DNA from: Bactrocera neohumeralis
Taxonomy: Eukaryota; Arthropoda; Insecta; Diptera; Tephritidae
Reading direction: 5' to 3'
Assembly (NCBI RefSeq): GCF_024586455.1
Contig: NW_026089623.1
Span: 15,814,236-15,878,235, forward strand
DNA: 64,000 nucleotides
The position numbers and the translations under genes were made by a program. Positions 20,279 through 30,791 of the stretch are shown one piece after another. Under the pieces are notes generated by a model, which worked only from the letters and a program-made list of their open reading frames with translations, searched no databases and was not told the DNA's origin. Every line of letters begins with the position of its first letter. Position 1 is the first letter of the stretch.

Positions 20279-21480
20279 TGGATTCATCAAAAAAGAAAGT
20301 AAAATTATGTGATATTGGTGTGAATATTATTATAGAAATTTTTTTATTTTCTTTGTCTAGTTTGTATTCATCATTGCTTTTGTATATATTTTGTTTATAG
20401 AAATGGAGTGATGAAAAATACATCAAATTGTTCGAATTTCATGAAGAAAATCCTATGCTGTGGAAAAAACGTGATGCTTAGTATACGGATATAAATGCAA
20501 AATCACGTTTATATGAAGAGATGTTGGTGAATAAAGATTTTGTGTCCGTCTCATGCAAAAATTGTGTAAAACACATACAGCCGATACTATGGTTGTAATT
20601 TTTTGTGGTGAAAAGTTCATTGTTGTTCTCAAACATCTGAATCTAGCTGACGCTATACCAAAAGCATTTTCAATAATGCGTCTAGCACGTGATAATCGAT
20701 AGTTAAATATTCTTTCTGGCATGGTCAAATTTCTTTTTGAATACGGTTTCATAATGTGCTTCTGTAATGGAAACGCATCATCAGCAACAATAACAAACAG
20801 AATTTCTTTTTCTCTATTCAATAATGGGCGATTTGGTGGAGTATTCAACTGATTGTTTTGCAACTTTTCGTAAAATTTACATTCATTAAAAACACCACCA
20901 TCTGAACCAGAACCTTTAGCGCCAATATTAACATAGGTGAAAACAATAATTAGCATCAGCTAATGCCATCAAAACAATACTGCAATGACCCTTGTAATTA
21001 TAATATTCACTTCCGCTTCTGTCAGGTTTTATTATATTTATATGCTTTCCATCCAAACCAACCATACAATTCATAAAATTCCACTTCTCTCAAAAGCCAT
21101 CAGCAATTTTATACCATTCTTCCACATATTTTTATTTATTATTTCCAGGGTGATGATAAGACTGAAACAGTTGCAGAAAGTGAAACATTTACAGACGCTG
21201 ATACACACTATTCTTCCACTTCTGTTTCATCAGCTGAAAAACCAACAACATCTTTTTTAAATAAAAGAAAGCAGAAACACTTCAAAGAGAACAAATATAT
21301 CAACGTTTTTTGGAGGAGCTAAATAAAAAGATAAATATGGTGAAGGATTGGCATCTATATTGAGGCGAATTGGTAAACAAGACGAAGCTTATGCTGAAGA
21401 ATTGGAATTGAAGTGGCACGCTGAAGGTATTGAAAGTTTATAATGTTTGTCTACCAGACTTGCCTCCCAAGAAAGAGAAT
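20279..21480 (+). pseudogene. MADF-domain Harbinger accessory gene, broken
   Basis: Starts MDSSKKKVKLCDI at 20279, followed by a predicted short intron (about 20318-20400) and then KWSDEKYIKLFEFHEENPML, the first helix block of a MADF (Myb/SANT-like) DNA-binding domain. A TAG at about 20480 stops the frame, and the sequence goes on in MADF-like style to about 20570. A second block begins right after a good acceptor (TTTCCAG at about 21146) with GDDKTETVAESETF and continues to SAEKPTTSFLNKRKQKH. Between the blocks lies the antisense transposase exon. The product would have bound element ends with the transposase; it is not functional here. Confidence 0.6.
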
Positions 21481-22109
21481 GAGTATTAGTTTTTTCATTC
21501 ATTCAATTTAATTTTAGTTTTAAGAATACCAAAGTGTTCACCCAAAGGCAAATGTATTAAATAAATTTATGTTTTTATATTTACCTTCAAATAATCTTTT
21601 TTTAGTATGTTGTAAATAGCTTCACACACGTCAGTGATTATTTTACCAATCGTACACGGCGCAATTTTAAACACAATAGACAAGTTGTTGAAACTATCGC
21701 CTATTTAAAAAAAACACATTCAACTCAGGTAAAATTGTTGATTAATTTCCTAGAAATAATTACCTGATGCCAAATAGAATAGAGTGACAGCTAGACGATT
21801 ACGACTACTAATTGCTTTCCTCATATTTGTGCACTTTTTTCGTATCAAAGGTTCAATCTTTTGATGAATTTCTTCAAATTCAACAAAAGTGATTCTTACA
21901 AATTTTTTGTAAAATTCATCACCTTCTGCTTCCAATTTCTTTATTAAATTTTCGTACACATTTTCACGGTCACGATCTAAATAAATTTCGCGACTCCAAA
22001 TTCTTGTTTTTTTCCTATTTTCCTCCTCTTTTATTTCGTTTAGATATTTATTGAAACTTAAAAAACCCAAAAGCAATTTACGTCTTTTCGACATGTTCAC
22101 TTGGCACAC
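20570..22109 (-). pseudogene. Harbinger transposase 2, broken
   Basis: Minus-strand transposase in three blocks. 22109-21765 has the N-terminal region ending NMRKAISSRNRLAVTLFYLA. 21711-21590 has NLSIVFKIAPCTIGKIITD and ends at a good donor (AAG then GTAAAT). About 21125-20570 has the catalytic part: GLDGKHINIIKPDRSG (first Asp), FVIVADDAFPL (second Asp) and SRARRIIENAFGIASARFR (Glu). A TGA-type stop and a frame change lie in the last block. The gap between blocks two and three is occupied by the second exon of the plus-strand MADF gene. It is clearly a different lineage from the 15.3-16.6 kb transposase. Confidence 0.75.
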
Positions 22110-22293
22110 AAAACCACAGAGCTCGACAATATCACTCTTCTACAATAAGCATTGCCATATGAATTCTCATGAGCTTTATCATCATCATGTAACTACATGT
22201 GAGAATGGGCGACAATACTCTCACTCAAATGACTCTCATTCTCCGTCTTTTCGTTCTCAGAGAGAGTGAGAATAGCTATTCGTGTATATAGGC

Positions 22294-22657
22294 CAGTGGT
22301 CGGCATGAGAGGATCTGTCACTGTGTTGGTGAGCACGAAAAAAAAGTAGCCCAGTGAGAAATTGGAATTAAATTTAAGCAAATTTTATAAATATTTATTA
22401 GTATAATGAAAATTATCAAAATGTCTTTTAAGGATATTATTCCCTATTATCTTTAAAAGACTTTGGAACATAAAAGGCATTGCATGGCACCAAAGGCATT
22501 TAGAGTCATAAAATATTTCTCGCAGGGCATATTTGGTTTTGCGCTATAGTCTTACGTGATGTTAATTCGTTGCTGGCTCGACAACGACTGAACGACAGAG
22601 CGTAAGCGTACGTGTGAAGTTAGTTTGCACAATTGTGCTAAGAAATGCCGACCACTG
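22294..22657. mobile_element. hAT MITE with BED-finger exon fragment (copy 1)
   Basis: 364 bases with ends CAGTGGTCGGCA (22294-22305) and TGCCGACCACTG (22646-22657). The interior closely matches the copy at 45544-47871 once that copy's insertions are removed. On the minus strand both contain a degenerate coding piece (CLLCSKSF..., then LKRHFVNFHY in the other copy), which is a BED-type zinc finger, so the MITE derives from the 5' part of a hAT transposase gene. No clean 8-base target duplication remains here (ATATAGGC against AAATATAC), so the flanks may be rearranged. Confidence 0.8.
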
Positions 22658-22840
22658 AAATATACGTCCGTACATACGCATGTACATACAAATCCACGTA
22701 TTAGGGTGTACCTAAATACAAAACAAACGGACATCAAATATTTGAATAGTAATTAACAATTTCAATATATATTCAAAATAAATTATAGTAAATAAAAATA
22801 ATATTATTTCATTAATTAAAAAAAAAAATTCAAAAAACAA

Positions 22841-24280
22841 ATGGTTAATAACGATACAAATTAAAATACACCTGCAAGAGCTACACGCTCAAAACAGGTT
22901 GTTAAATTCATTTCACAAAGTGACAGTTTAATAAGATACGGCACTAGATTTTCTTCTTCATCGATTCAAGACTACTCTGAATTGGTATTAGAAATCAAAT
23001 TTATAAATCTCAACATTTTTGGACACGACTCCAAGTGGCTCATGACGCCGTAGTAGAATCTGACGAAAGTGCTTAGAATAGTACGAAGAAACAAAAGCTA
23101 TAATCTCCGATCAACCAAAGCTAATAAAAGTAATTGCACCTACTCCACATCCGAGAGGAGAGTTGCCACAAATGTAACAATATCAAGAGGCAAGATCAGA
23201 CATCCACCTCGAGGTGCCCGCATGTGACACAGAAACCTTTTACGGAGGCTATGAAGAATGGCCGTCTTTCCGGGATAAGTTCATGGCCGTGTACATAAAT
23301 CATCCTATATTATCACAAGCGCAAAAATTGTATTACCTCCGATACAAAACTAAAGGTCAAGCAGGCTCAGATAAAACAGTTCGCTCTTAATGACGACAAT
23401 TTCAATTTGGCTTGGGAAGCTCTAAAACCGAGATATGAAAACGAGATAATACTGGTCGATAAACGAGTAACGACACTAATTCCTAACTAACTTCCCAAAA
23501 ATAAAGAAAGAAACAAGTGTAGAATTCATCAAACTAGAATCCACTGTTTCAAATTGTTTGTCTATTCTATCGACACCAAATATTCCAACAGACAATTGGG
23601 ACCTTATTCTGGTAAACATATGTACCTCAGCATTACCAGAACATTCATTACTTTTATGGGAGCAATCGCTCTCATCAAGAAGAAGATGCCCAACGTGGCA
23701 ACAAATGAAAGATTTTCTGACAAGTTAGAAGCAATCAAACTTTAAACAAAACTTTTTACAAAACACAATCGTTCACATCCGAACAGAAAAAACATACATA
23801 CGTAATGCGAACTAAGTAAGAGAGGGAATAAACTTATATCTTGCTAGAGGTTTAAAAACTGAAATATTAATAAAAGGAACAACTTCGTCAGGTCAAAAAG
23901 ACTCTGTATAAACTGCTTGTCTCACTCACACAATCATAATAATTGTAATAGCAAATTTAACTGCTTATATTTTCACAAAAGACATAATTCTATGCTTCAT
24001 TACAGCAGACATCACATCTCACCCGAAAGAAGCGCTTATACACAAAGAAGCACGGGTTTAATCGCAAAAGCAAATCCCGAAACCCAAAATTCGAAAAATT
24101 GCCGAGAGACACCATGTTGCTCAAAGGCACAAAAAGCTCAAACGCTGCACAGCCAAACACAAAGTGGGCTAGTTACAGAACTAGTTACCACCATACCAAT
24201 TCAAGTTGAGAAAATATCAAATCAATGCCTTAATTCACAATTAAGGAAATTTCAAGAGATAGGGAAACTTCCCCGAAGGA
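22841..24280 (+). pseudogene. BEL/Pao gag and early pol remnant (element 1)
   Basis: ATG at 22841 (MVNNDTN, then a stop) opens a gag that can be followed in several frames: SDIHLEVPACDTETFYGGYE and the following EWPSFRDKF near 23190-23280 are the BEL gag core (DUF1759 type). FALNDDNFNLAWEALK near 23390 follows. A cysteine-histidine knuckle region lies at about 23900-24000 (VRSKRLC-type text, CHKRHHSMLH in relatives). The frame 23917-24324 runs into early pol ending RKFQEIGKLP. Many stops and frame shifts; no function. Confidence 0.8.
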
Positions 24281-24849
24281 TGGAGTCATGTGTAGAAGTT
24301 CACGCAAGTGAGGAAAGTCTCTGATCGCCATTCACTTGGGAGTGGCCAGAAACGATTCTTTTACATATGACTCAAGCAGCTCACAACTTCCGGTCTTTGA
24401 CCAAGTATCCTTTGGGTAGCCTAAGGACATCCGTTTGAAGGCGAGCTAAAGTGAGAAGGCGAAACATCTCCTACATAAGGTTATGCGCTGGGTTTGGGAC
24501 CCGCCACGTAAAAAAACACTCGAACGAAAAACCAACAACAGCCTCGGATAAGAGACCCCCCTTTTGATGACGACCATGGCAAACGAAATAAGGACTTCGA
24601 TATTAGGGCATGCACCTGGAATGTCGGGACCCTTAATTATGAAGGTGCCGCTGCCCAGCTGGTTGATGTCCTCGTGAAAATAAAGGCTGACATCGCCGCC
24701 ATCCAAGAAATGCGATGGACGGGACAAGGACAGAGACGAGTAGGTCCTTGTGGCGTTTACTACAGTGGCCATATAAAGGAGCGCAAGTTTAGTGTGGGAT
24801 TCGTGGTGGAAGAGAGACTCCGTCGCCGAGTACTATCATTCACACCGGT

Positions 24850-25380
24850 TGGCTAGATGAGTTAGCGCTTCCCCCCTCAACACACGTCCTTGGATGATAA
24901 TACACCACACCAACTCGATCCACACACACATGAAGACACCACACACGAATACAACACACAAGACAACATCATACAGTTATGCAGTTATACAGCGTATTCA
25001 CCATTCAGCAGCCCTTAAAAGGATCAGCAGTAACGAGCAACGGCGGTCCGTAGCAAGCAAGTGCTTACAACAACGTGGGTTTTCTTTTCGCAAAAACTAA
25101 ATATATTCAAGTGATTTTATACTAAAACAAAATAAAAAAAGATTCAATGATTTTTCGAAAAAATACATGCAAAGTGATTGTTGCTAAAATACATGCAAAG
25201 TGAGTTCTTACTAAAATACATTCAAAGTGGCCCTTTTACAAACTAAGTTCAAAGTTTTTTACAAAGTAAATTCAAGTGGGTTTTACTGAAGTAATCTAAA
25301 GTGTTTAGGTAAGAGAAAAATGAATTTTGAATTGAAACAAATCAAACAAGTGTCGTGGAAGCCGAATAAGTAAGTAAACA
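24850..25380 (+). repeat. BEL element 2, 5' LTR
   Basis: 531 bases, TG...CA. Compared with the 3' LTR it lacks about 48 bases after GAGCAACGGC (present at about 39213-39260) and has a dozen or so small differences. It is followed directly by TACGGTCCTTCGAGCC, a tRNA-like primer-site motif often found after BEL-type 5' LTRs. Confidence 0.88.
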
Positions 25381-26120
25381 TACGGTCCTTCGAGCCATAG
25401 TGACAGGCACTATGGATTTAAAAAAAAAAGAAAATTGTGCGGTCAAATAACCACAAGCAAAAAATATATATACATACATATATATATATTAATATATACG
25501 TTCATATATGTATGTGGTACCTAAAAAAGTGCTGAGAAGTGGTGAAATAAAAATATACATATGTGCACACAAACAAAATCAATAAAATAAGGCAGTGCTA
25601 AATATAATCACAAACAAAAAAAAAAAAAAGGTGAAAAAAAATAAAAAAAAGAAAGCGGTGTAAAACAGAAGCAACTATAAAAAAGAGAACGGACGCGAAA
25701 TAAATACAAAGCTAAATAATATATAGTGGACGCGAATCACAACAAAATATACATACATAAGTAACTGAAAAGAGCGGGCGCGAACTAACCAAAAAACAAA
25801 ATAACAACAACCACACAAAATCAGCACCGCCATAGCAAGGATTGGGAAGAAGAGCCGAAGCAAAAGTTGCGAGCATTTAGCAACATTGTCCCCAAAAACC
25901 CCCTGGAGGAAATTAAAGAGAGTCGTATCGATTCCTTTCAATTGTTCTTTTTCTATTTATGCATGTATGTACATATATTTAATAAATTAATTTTTGTGGT
26001 TTTTATAAATGATCCGTTAAGAAAAAAAAAATCTGTTGCCAAACTGTTTTTAGTATTCGGTTTATTTCCCGGTAAAAACCGAAATACCGCTAGAAACAAA
26101 ACAGTTTGGTTATATCTTCT
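25381..26120 (+). other. BEL element 2 leader, A-rich, with hairpin
   Basis: Untranslated leader rich in A and in GCGCGAA-type words (for example GGACGCGAA near 25691 and 25728, GGGCGCGAAC near 25775). The same word set occurs inverted at 48590-48960. CCAAACTGTTTT (26039-26050) pairs with AAAACAGTTTGG (26098-26109), with an inner pair TTCGGTTT/AAACCGAA, giving a long hairpin just before the antisense RTE insertion. No gene. Confidence 0.6.
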
Positions 26121-28636
26121 TCTTCTTAATTGGCGTAGACAGCGCTTACGCGACTATAGCCGAGTTAACAACAGCGCACCAGTCGTTTCTTCTTTTCGCT
26201 ACGTGGCGCCAATTGGATATTCCAAGCGAAGCCAGGTCCTTCTCCACTTGGTCCTTCCAACGGAGTGCAGGTCTTCCTCTTCCTCTGCTTCCCCCGGCGG
26301 GTACTGCGTCGAATACTTTCAGAGCTGGAGTGTTTTCGCCCATCCGGACAACATGACCTAGCCAGCGTAGCCGCTGTCTTTTAATGCACTGAACTATGTC
26401 AATGTCGTCGTATATCTCATAGAGCTCATCGTTCCATCGAATGCGATATTCGCCTTGGCCAACGCGCAAAGAACCATAAATATTTCGCAGAACTTTTCTC
26501 TCGAAAACTCGCAACGTCGACTCATCCGTTGTTGACATCGTCCAAGCCTCTGCACCATATAGCAGGACGGGAATTATGAGTGACTAATAGAGTTTGATTT
26601 TTGTTTATCGAGAGAGGACTGTGCTTCTCAATTGCCTGCTCAGTCCGAAGTAACACCTGTTGGCAAGAGTTATTCTGCGTTGGATTTCTAGGCTGACATT
26701 GTTGGTGGTGTTTACGCTGGTTCCAAGATAGACGAAATTATCTACAACTTCAAAGTTATGACTGTCAACAGTGACGTGAGTGCCAAGTCGCGAGCGCGAC
26801 GACTGTTTGTTTGATGACAGGAGATATTTCGTCTTGCCCTCGTTCACTGCCAGACCCATTTCTTTTGCTTCCTTTTCCAGCCTGGAGAAAGCAGAACTAA
26901 CGACGCGGGTGTTGAGGCCGATGATATTAATATCATCGGCATACGCCAGCAGCTGTATACTCTTATAGAAGATGGTACCTTCTCTATTTAGTTCTGCGGC
27001 TCAAACTATTTTCTCCAAAAGCAGGGTGAATCACCTTGCCTGAAACCTCGCTTGGTATCGGATGGCTCGGAGAGGTCCTTCCCGATCTTGACGGAGTTTT
27101 TCGTGTTGCTCAACGTCAGTTTGCACAGCCGTATTAGTTCTGCGGTGATACCAAATTAAGACATCGCGGCATAAAGGCAGCTCCTTTTCGTGCTGTCGAA
27201 AGCAGCTTTGAAATCGACGAAGAGGTGGTGTGTGTCGATTCTCCTTTCACGGGTCTTTTCCAAGATTTGGCGCATGGTGAATATCTGGTCGGTTGTTGAT
27301 TTTCCAGGTCTGAAGCCACACTGATAAGGTCCAATCAGTTTGTTGACGGTGGGCTTTAATCTTTCACACAATACGCTCGATAGAACCTTATATGCGATGT
27401 TGAGGAGGCTAATCCCACGGTAGTTGGCGCAGATTGTGGGGTCTCCTTTTTTATGGATTGGGCATAGCACACTTAAATACCAATCGTTGGGCATGCTTTC
27501 GTTCAACCATATTTTACAAAGAAGCTGATGCATGCTCCTTATCAGTTCTTCGCCGCCGTGATTGAATAGCTCGGCCGGTAATCCGTCGGCCCCTGCCGCT
27601 TTGGTGTTCTTCAGGCGGGCAATTGCTATTCGAACTTCTTCATGTTCGGGTAATGGAACGTCTGCCCCATTGTCGTCGATTGGGGAATCGGGTTCTCCTT
27701 CTCCTGGTGTTGTGCGTTCACTGCCATTCAGCAGGCTGGAGAAGTGTTCCCTCCATAATTTAAGTATGCTCTGGGCATCAGTGAATAGATCACTTTTGGG
27801 GGTTCTACAAGAGTATGCTCCGGTCTTGAAACCTTCTGTAAGCCGCCGCATTTTTTCGAGCATTACCCCTGTCGGCCAGCTTATCAAGCTCTTCGTACTC
27901 ACGCATTTCGGCCTCTTTCTTCTTCTGTCTGCAAATGCGTCTCGCTTCCCTCTTAAAAACTTGGTATCTATCCCATCCCGCACGTGTAGTGGTCGATCGT
28001 AACGTTGCGAGGTTGGCAGCCCGCTGCGACACGGCACTCCTCGTCGTACCAGCTGTTCTTTTGCACTTTCCGAAAACCAATGGTTTCGGTTGCAGCTGTA
28101 CGTAAGGAGTTTGAAATGCGGTCCCACAGTTCTCTTATACCGAGTTATTGACGAGTGCTCTCAGAGAGCAGGAGTGCAAGCCGAGTAGAAAATCGTTCAA
28201 CTGTCTGTTGTGACTGCAGCTTCTCGACGTCAAACCTTCCTTGTGTTTTGTGGCGTGCGTTTTTTGCTGCACAGAGGCGAGTGCGAATCTTAGCTGCAAC
28301 AAGATAGTGGTCCGAGTCGATGTTAGGACCTCGGAGCACACGCACATCTAAACCACTGGAGACGTGTCTTCCGTCTATCACAACATGATCGATCTGGTTG
28401 GTAGTTTTTCGATCCGGAGACAGCCAGGTAGCTCGATGAATCTTCTTATGCTGGAATCTAGTACTACAGATAACCATATTTCGGGCCCCGGCGAAGTCAA
28501 TCAGCCTCAACCCATTTGGCGATGTTTCATCGTGGAGGCTGAATTTACCGACCGTAGTGCCAAAGATACCTTCTTTGCCCACCCTGGCGTTAAGGTCGCC
28601 AAGCACGATTTTTGATATCGTGGCGGGGGCAACCTT
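26121..28636 (-). pseudogene. RTE-clade LINE 2, 5'-truncated, antisense in BEL element 2
   Basis: Minus-strand LINE beginning inside the endonuclease domain (about 28636, just after HDVVLGDFNA-type text) and running to the short 3' tail TTCTTCTTCTTAATTGG (as read on plus, 26124). Visible parts: endonuclease C-terminus (RNMVICSTRFQHKKIH, ending RTRLCAAKNARHKTQG), reverse transcriptase (NTKAAGADGLPAELFN; GISLLNIAYKVLSSVL; HHLFVDFKAAFDS; YADDINIIG at about 26920) and the C-terminal RVFERKVLRNIYG/WLGHVVRMGEN region. Several stops and frame changes, and part of the palm deleted around 27000-27030. Loss of the 5' end is normal for LINE insertion. Not functional. Confidence 0.88.
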
Positions 28637-29512
28637 CAATATCGATCATTTTACGAGAAAACTCGATTTTCGAGTTGAATCGGAATCGAGTTTACCATCC
28701 CTACTGGCAGCCATCGCGTGCACATATAATAACCTCCGCACAATAACCACCACAAAAAAAGTGATTTTTTTTCCATGTAATTTATATGGAAAACCGAAAA
28801 TTTGAAAGAGGCACCTTTTAATATTAATATTAAGGGCTCATCTTTTGAGTGACTTTTTTTTTACACATTTCGAAAGTTTTGAGCCTGTTTTTCAGTTGAA
28901 AAAAAAAGGTTGCCTGAAAATGGCACACCATTATGTACATTGTACTACAGTACATATAATTTGCTCCTTAATATATAACATAATTTATACAAATAACACA
29001 CATATATATACATTTGCATATACATTCATCATATTGGCACACTTTTTAGGATATCAGTGAAAGTAGACGTGTTTTTTAATGATCTAGGATATTTGCAAGA
29101 ATTTTGTGGTGTTTTAAAGCGATAGAAAACTTGTTTCTGTCTAAGACTTACCGGGAGACTGGAACTTTTATTTGACTGGATGCTAATCACAAAATTAGAT
29201 AAGTACAATAAATTGGTTCATTAGAATATATTTATTTGGCACTTACCTGCCCCTTTTTGGCAAATTTAAATAAAAATTAAATAGGAATTTCCCCACGTAA
29301 CAGCGAATCAAAACGTGCACTCAATTATTTTTTGCCGTTTTGACTTGGTCAACCAGCTGTTTTTTGTTTTTGTTTCGTTTCTCGTTCTTCTCCTTATTCG
29401 TTTTGTTTTGGGTTACGGCATTGCCAGCCCACAAAATACAAGTAAGGTTTGTTAAGGCAAAGGACTGAACGTACCCACTGACAGGTGTTCCCAACTATTT
29501 TCTGGCAAAGTT
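28637..29512. other. Non-coding stretch between RTE-2 and the R1-clade LINE
   Basis: No gene. Contains a small hairpin (ACTCGATTTTCGAGT near 28663), a stretch at 28790-28940 that recurs at 48985-49135, and TATA-rich microsatellite near 28995. The 5' untranslated end of the R1-clade LINE is probably in the last 100 bases. The rest may be BEL element 2 leader or a small MITE. Confidence 0.45.
28790..28940. repeat. Dispersed repeat, copy 1 (second copy at 48985-49135)
   Basis: About 150 bases shared in the same orientation with 48985-49135, including TTAATATTAATATTAAG, CTCATC.TTTGAGTGACTTT and a run of A before TGGCACACC. The centre holds a palindromic TTAATATTAATATTAA. No coding potential. Probably a MITE or an untranslated piece of a larger element. 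Confidence 0.75.
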
Positions 29513-30777
29513 ATGGCCTCTGAGAATAGTTTGGGATGTACACCAGAGAATCTTTTTCGGAGGAACTCGAAAATTTTGAGAACGCCTCCAAAAGGCAAAC
29601 TTGAAGAATCCGCCGCTGCTGGATCAGCAAAAAGATGTGAAAATGCCGACCAAACAGACAAAGGCGATAAATCTGAGCAGCTTCAGAATAGTGAAAATCC
29701 CAATATTTTCTGCAAATTGGGTATAAAAATTAGAGAGCTCGAAAGCATGATGTCCGGACAGAGACATATAAATCAAGCAATGCGTGATCTAGTAAGCTGC
29801 ATCACAAGCTTGTATGAAAAGCAGGAGAATCCGTCGAAAAGAGTCATGGTGGGGAAAGCGTCGCAGGTATCCCCTATTCAAAGTGAAAAAAAAATGCACC
29901 GAAGAGACCACGCGAGATATTGGGATATTTGCCACCAACGAAGAAGCCCAAAAACATGAGCCACAAAGTGCAAGCGACATATAGTGAGGTCACTAAACTC
30001 ATGCACAAAGACGGTTTGGGAGACAAGACCGCAGGCGAGAAATGGATAGACGTTGTCAGAAAGAAGAAACCGATCGAGAAGAGAATCAGATCGAAACCAG
30101 ACGCTATTATCTTAACAAAAAAGGAGGGAGCGTCGTATGCCGATATCCTGAAGAAAATAAAATGTGACAAAGGCCTTGAAGAACTGGGTTCAAATGTGAG
30201 GTACATTAGAAAAACCCTCAAAGGAGACCTACTGATTGAATTAAAAAATCAAGCAGAAAAGAGAGCCGACACGTTCGAAAGCGCCCTAGAGGGAGTTATT
30301 GGTGAGATGGCCGTAATACAGCCAAAATCCCATAATATTACCATTGTGTGCAAAGACTTGGACGAGATAACCACCCCTGAAGAAATCTGTGAGGCATTAC
30401 AAAAGGAGTGTGGGATCCAAAACCTGGGGAAGCAAAATATAAAAAATCTGCGGAAAACTCGAAGTGGCACTCAAATAGCCCTTATATGCCTACGAGCTGA
30501 GGATGCCAAAACTTTACTCAAGTGTGGTAAAGTTAAGATCGGGTGGTCTATCTGTCGCCTCCGGGAATTTTCACCTATTACTCGTTGTTTTAGGTGTTTC
30601 CAACTTGGACATATAGCACACAAATGTTGCAGCCCCATTGATAGGTCTTCTCTTTGTACACGTTGCGGAACCCCAGGTCACGTAGCAAAGTGATGTACAA
30701 ATTCCCCAAGTTGTATGCTCTGTAAAGGGGAGCACTCCGTTTTAAGTACGGTTTGTTATAAATACGCAGATATGTTG
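29513..30777 (+). pseudogene. R1-clade LINE ORF1 (zinc-knuckle RNA-binding protein), broken
   Basis: Starts MASENSLGCTPENLFRRNSK at 29513. The frame changes between 29920 and 29959 (MGYLPPTKKPKNMSHKVQ continues). The C-terminal part has CCHC knuckles: CFRCFQLGHIAHKC, CTRCGTPGHVAKxC and, after an in-frame TGA at about 30691, CMLCKGEHSVLSTVC. The order and spacing are those of ORF1 proteins of R1/jockey-type LINEs, which coat the LINE RNA. One frame change and one stop separate it from an intact protein, so decay is mild. ORF2 starts 15 bases after its end. Confidence 0.85.
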
Positions 30778-30791
30778 AAGGCAACGAAATA

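Larger units (their letters stand above)
19320..22285. mobile_element. Decayed Harbinger element rich in TGAGAATG motifs
   Basis: Both flanks carry clusters of TGAGAA/TTCTCA words, often as inverted pairs (for example GTTGAGAACGCATTCTC at 19380 and similar at 20091-20215 and 22160-22275). Between them are a MADF-type gene (plus) and a Harbinger transposase (minus), the accessory-plus-transposase content of this superfamily. Exact ends and target duplication could not be fixed. At least one smaller inverted-repeat element (19423-20068) is nested near the left side. All genes are broken. Confidence 0.55.

Noticed and set aside
22286..22665. 8-base target duplication for the hAT MITE copy 1
   Set aside because: ATATAGGC and AAATATAC do not match convincingly.
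27562..28002. Plus-strand frames of about 147 codons here and at 61329-61778
   Set aside because: Both are antisense shadows of the RTE reverse transcriptase; they resemble each other only because the LINE copies do.
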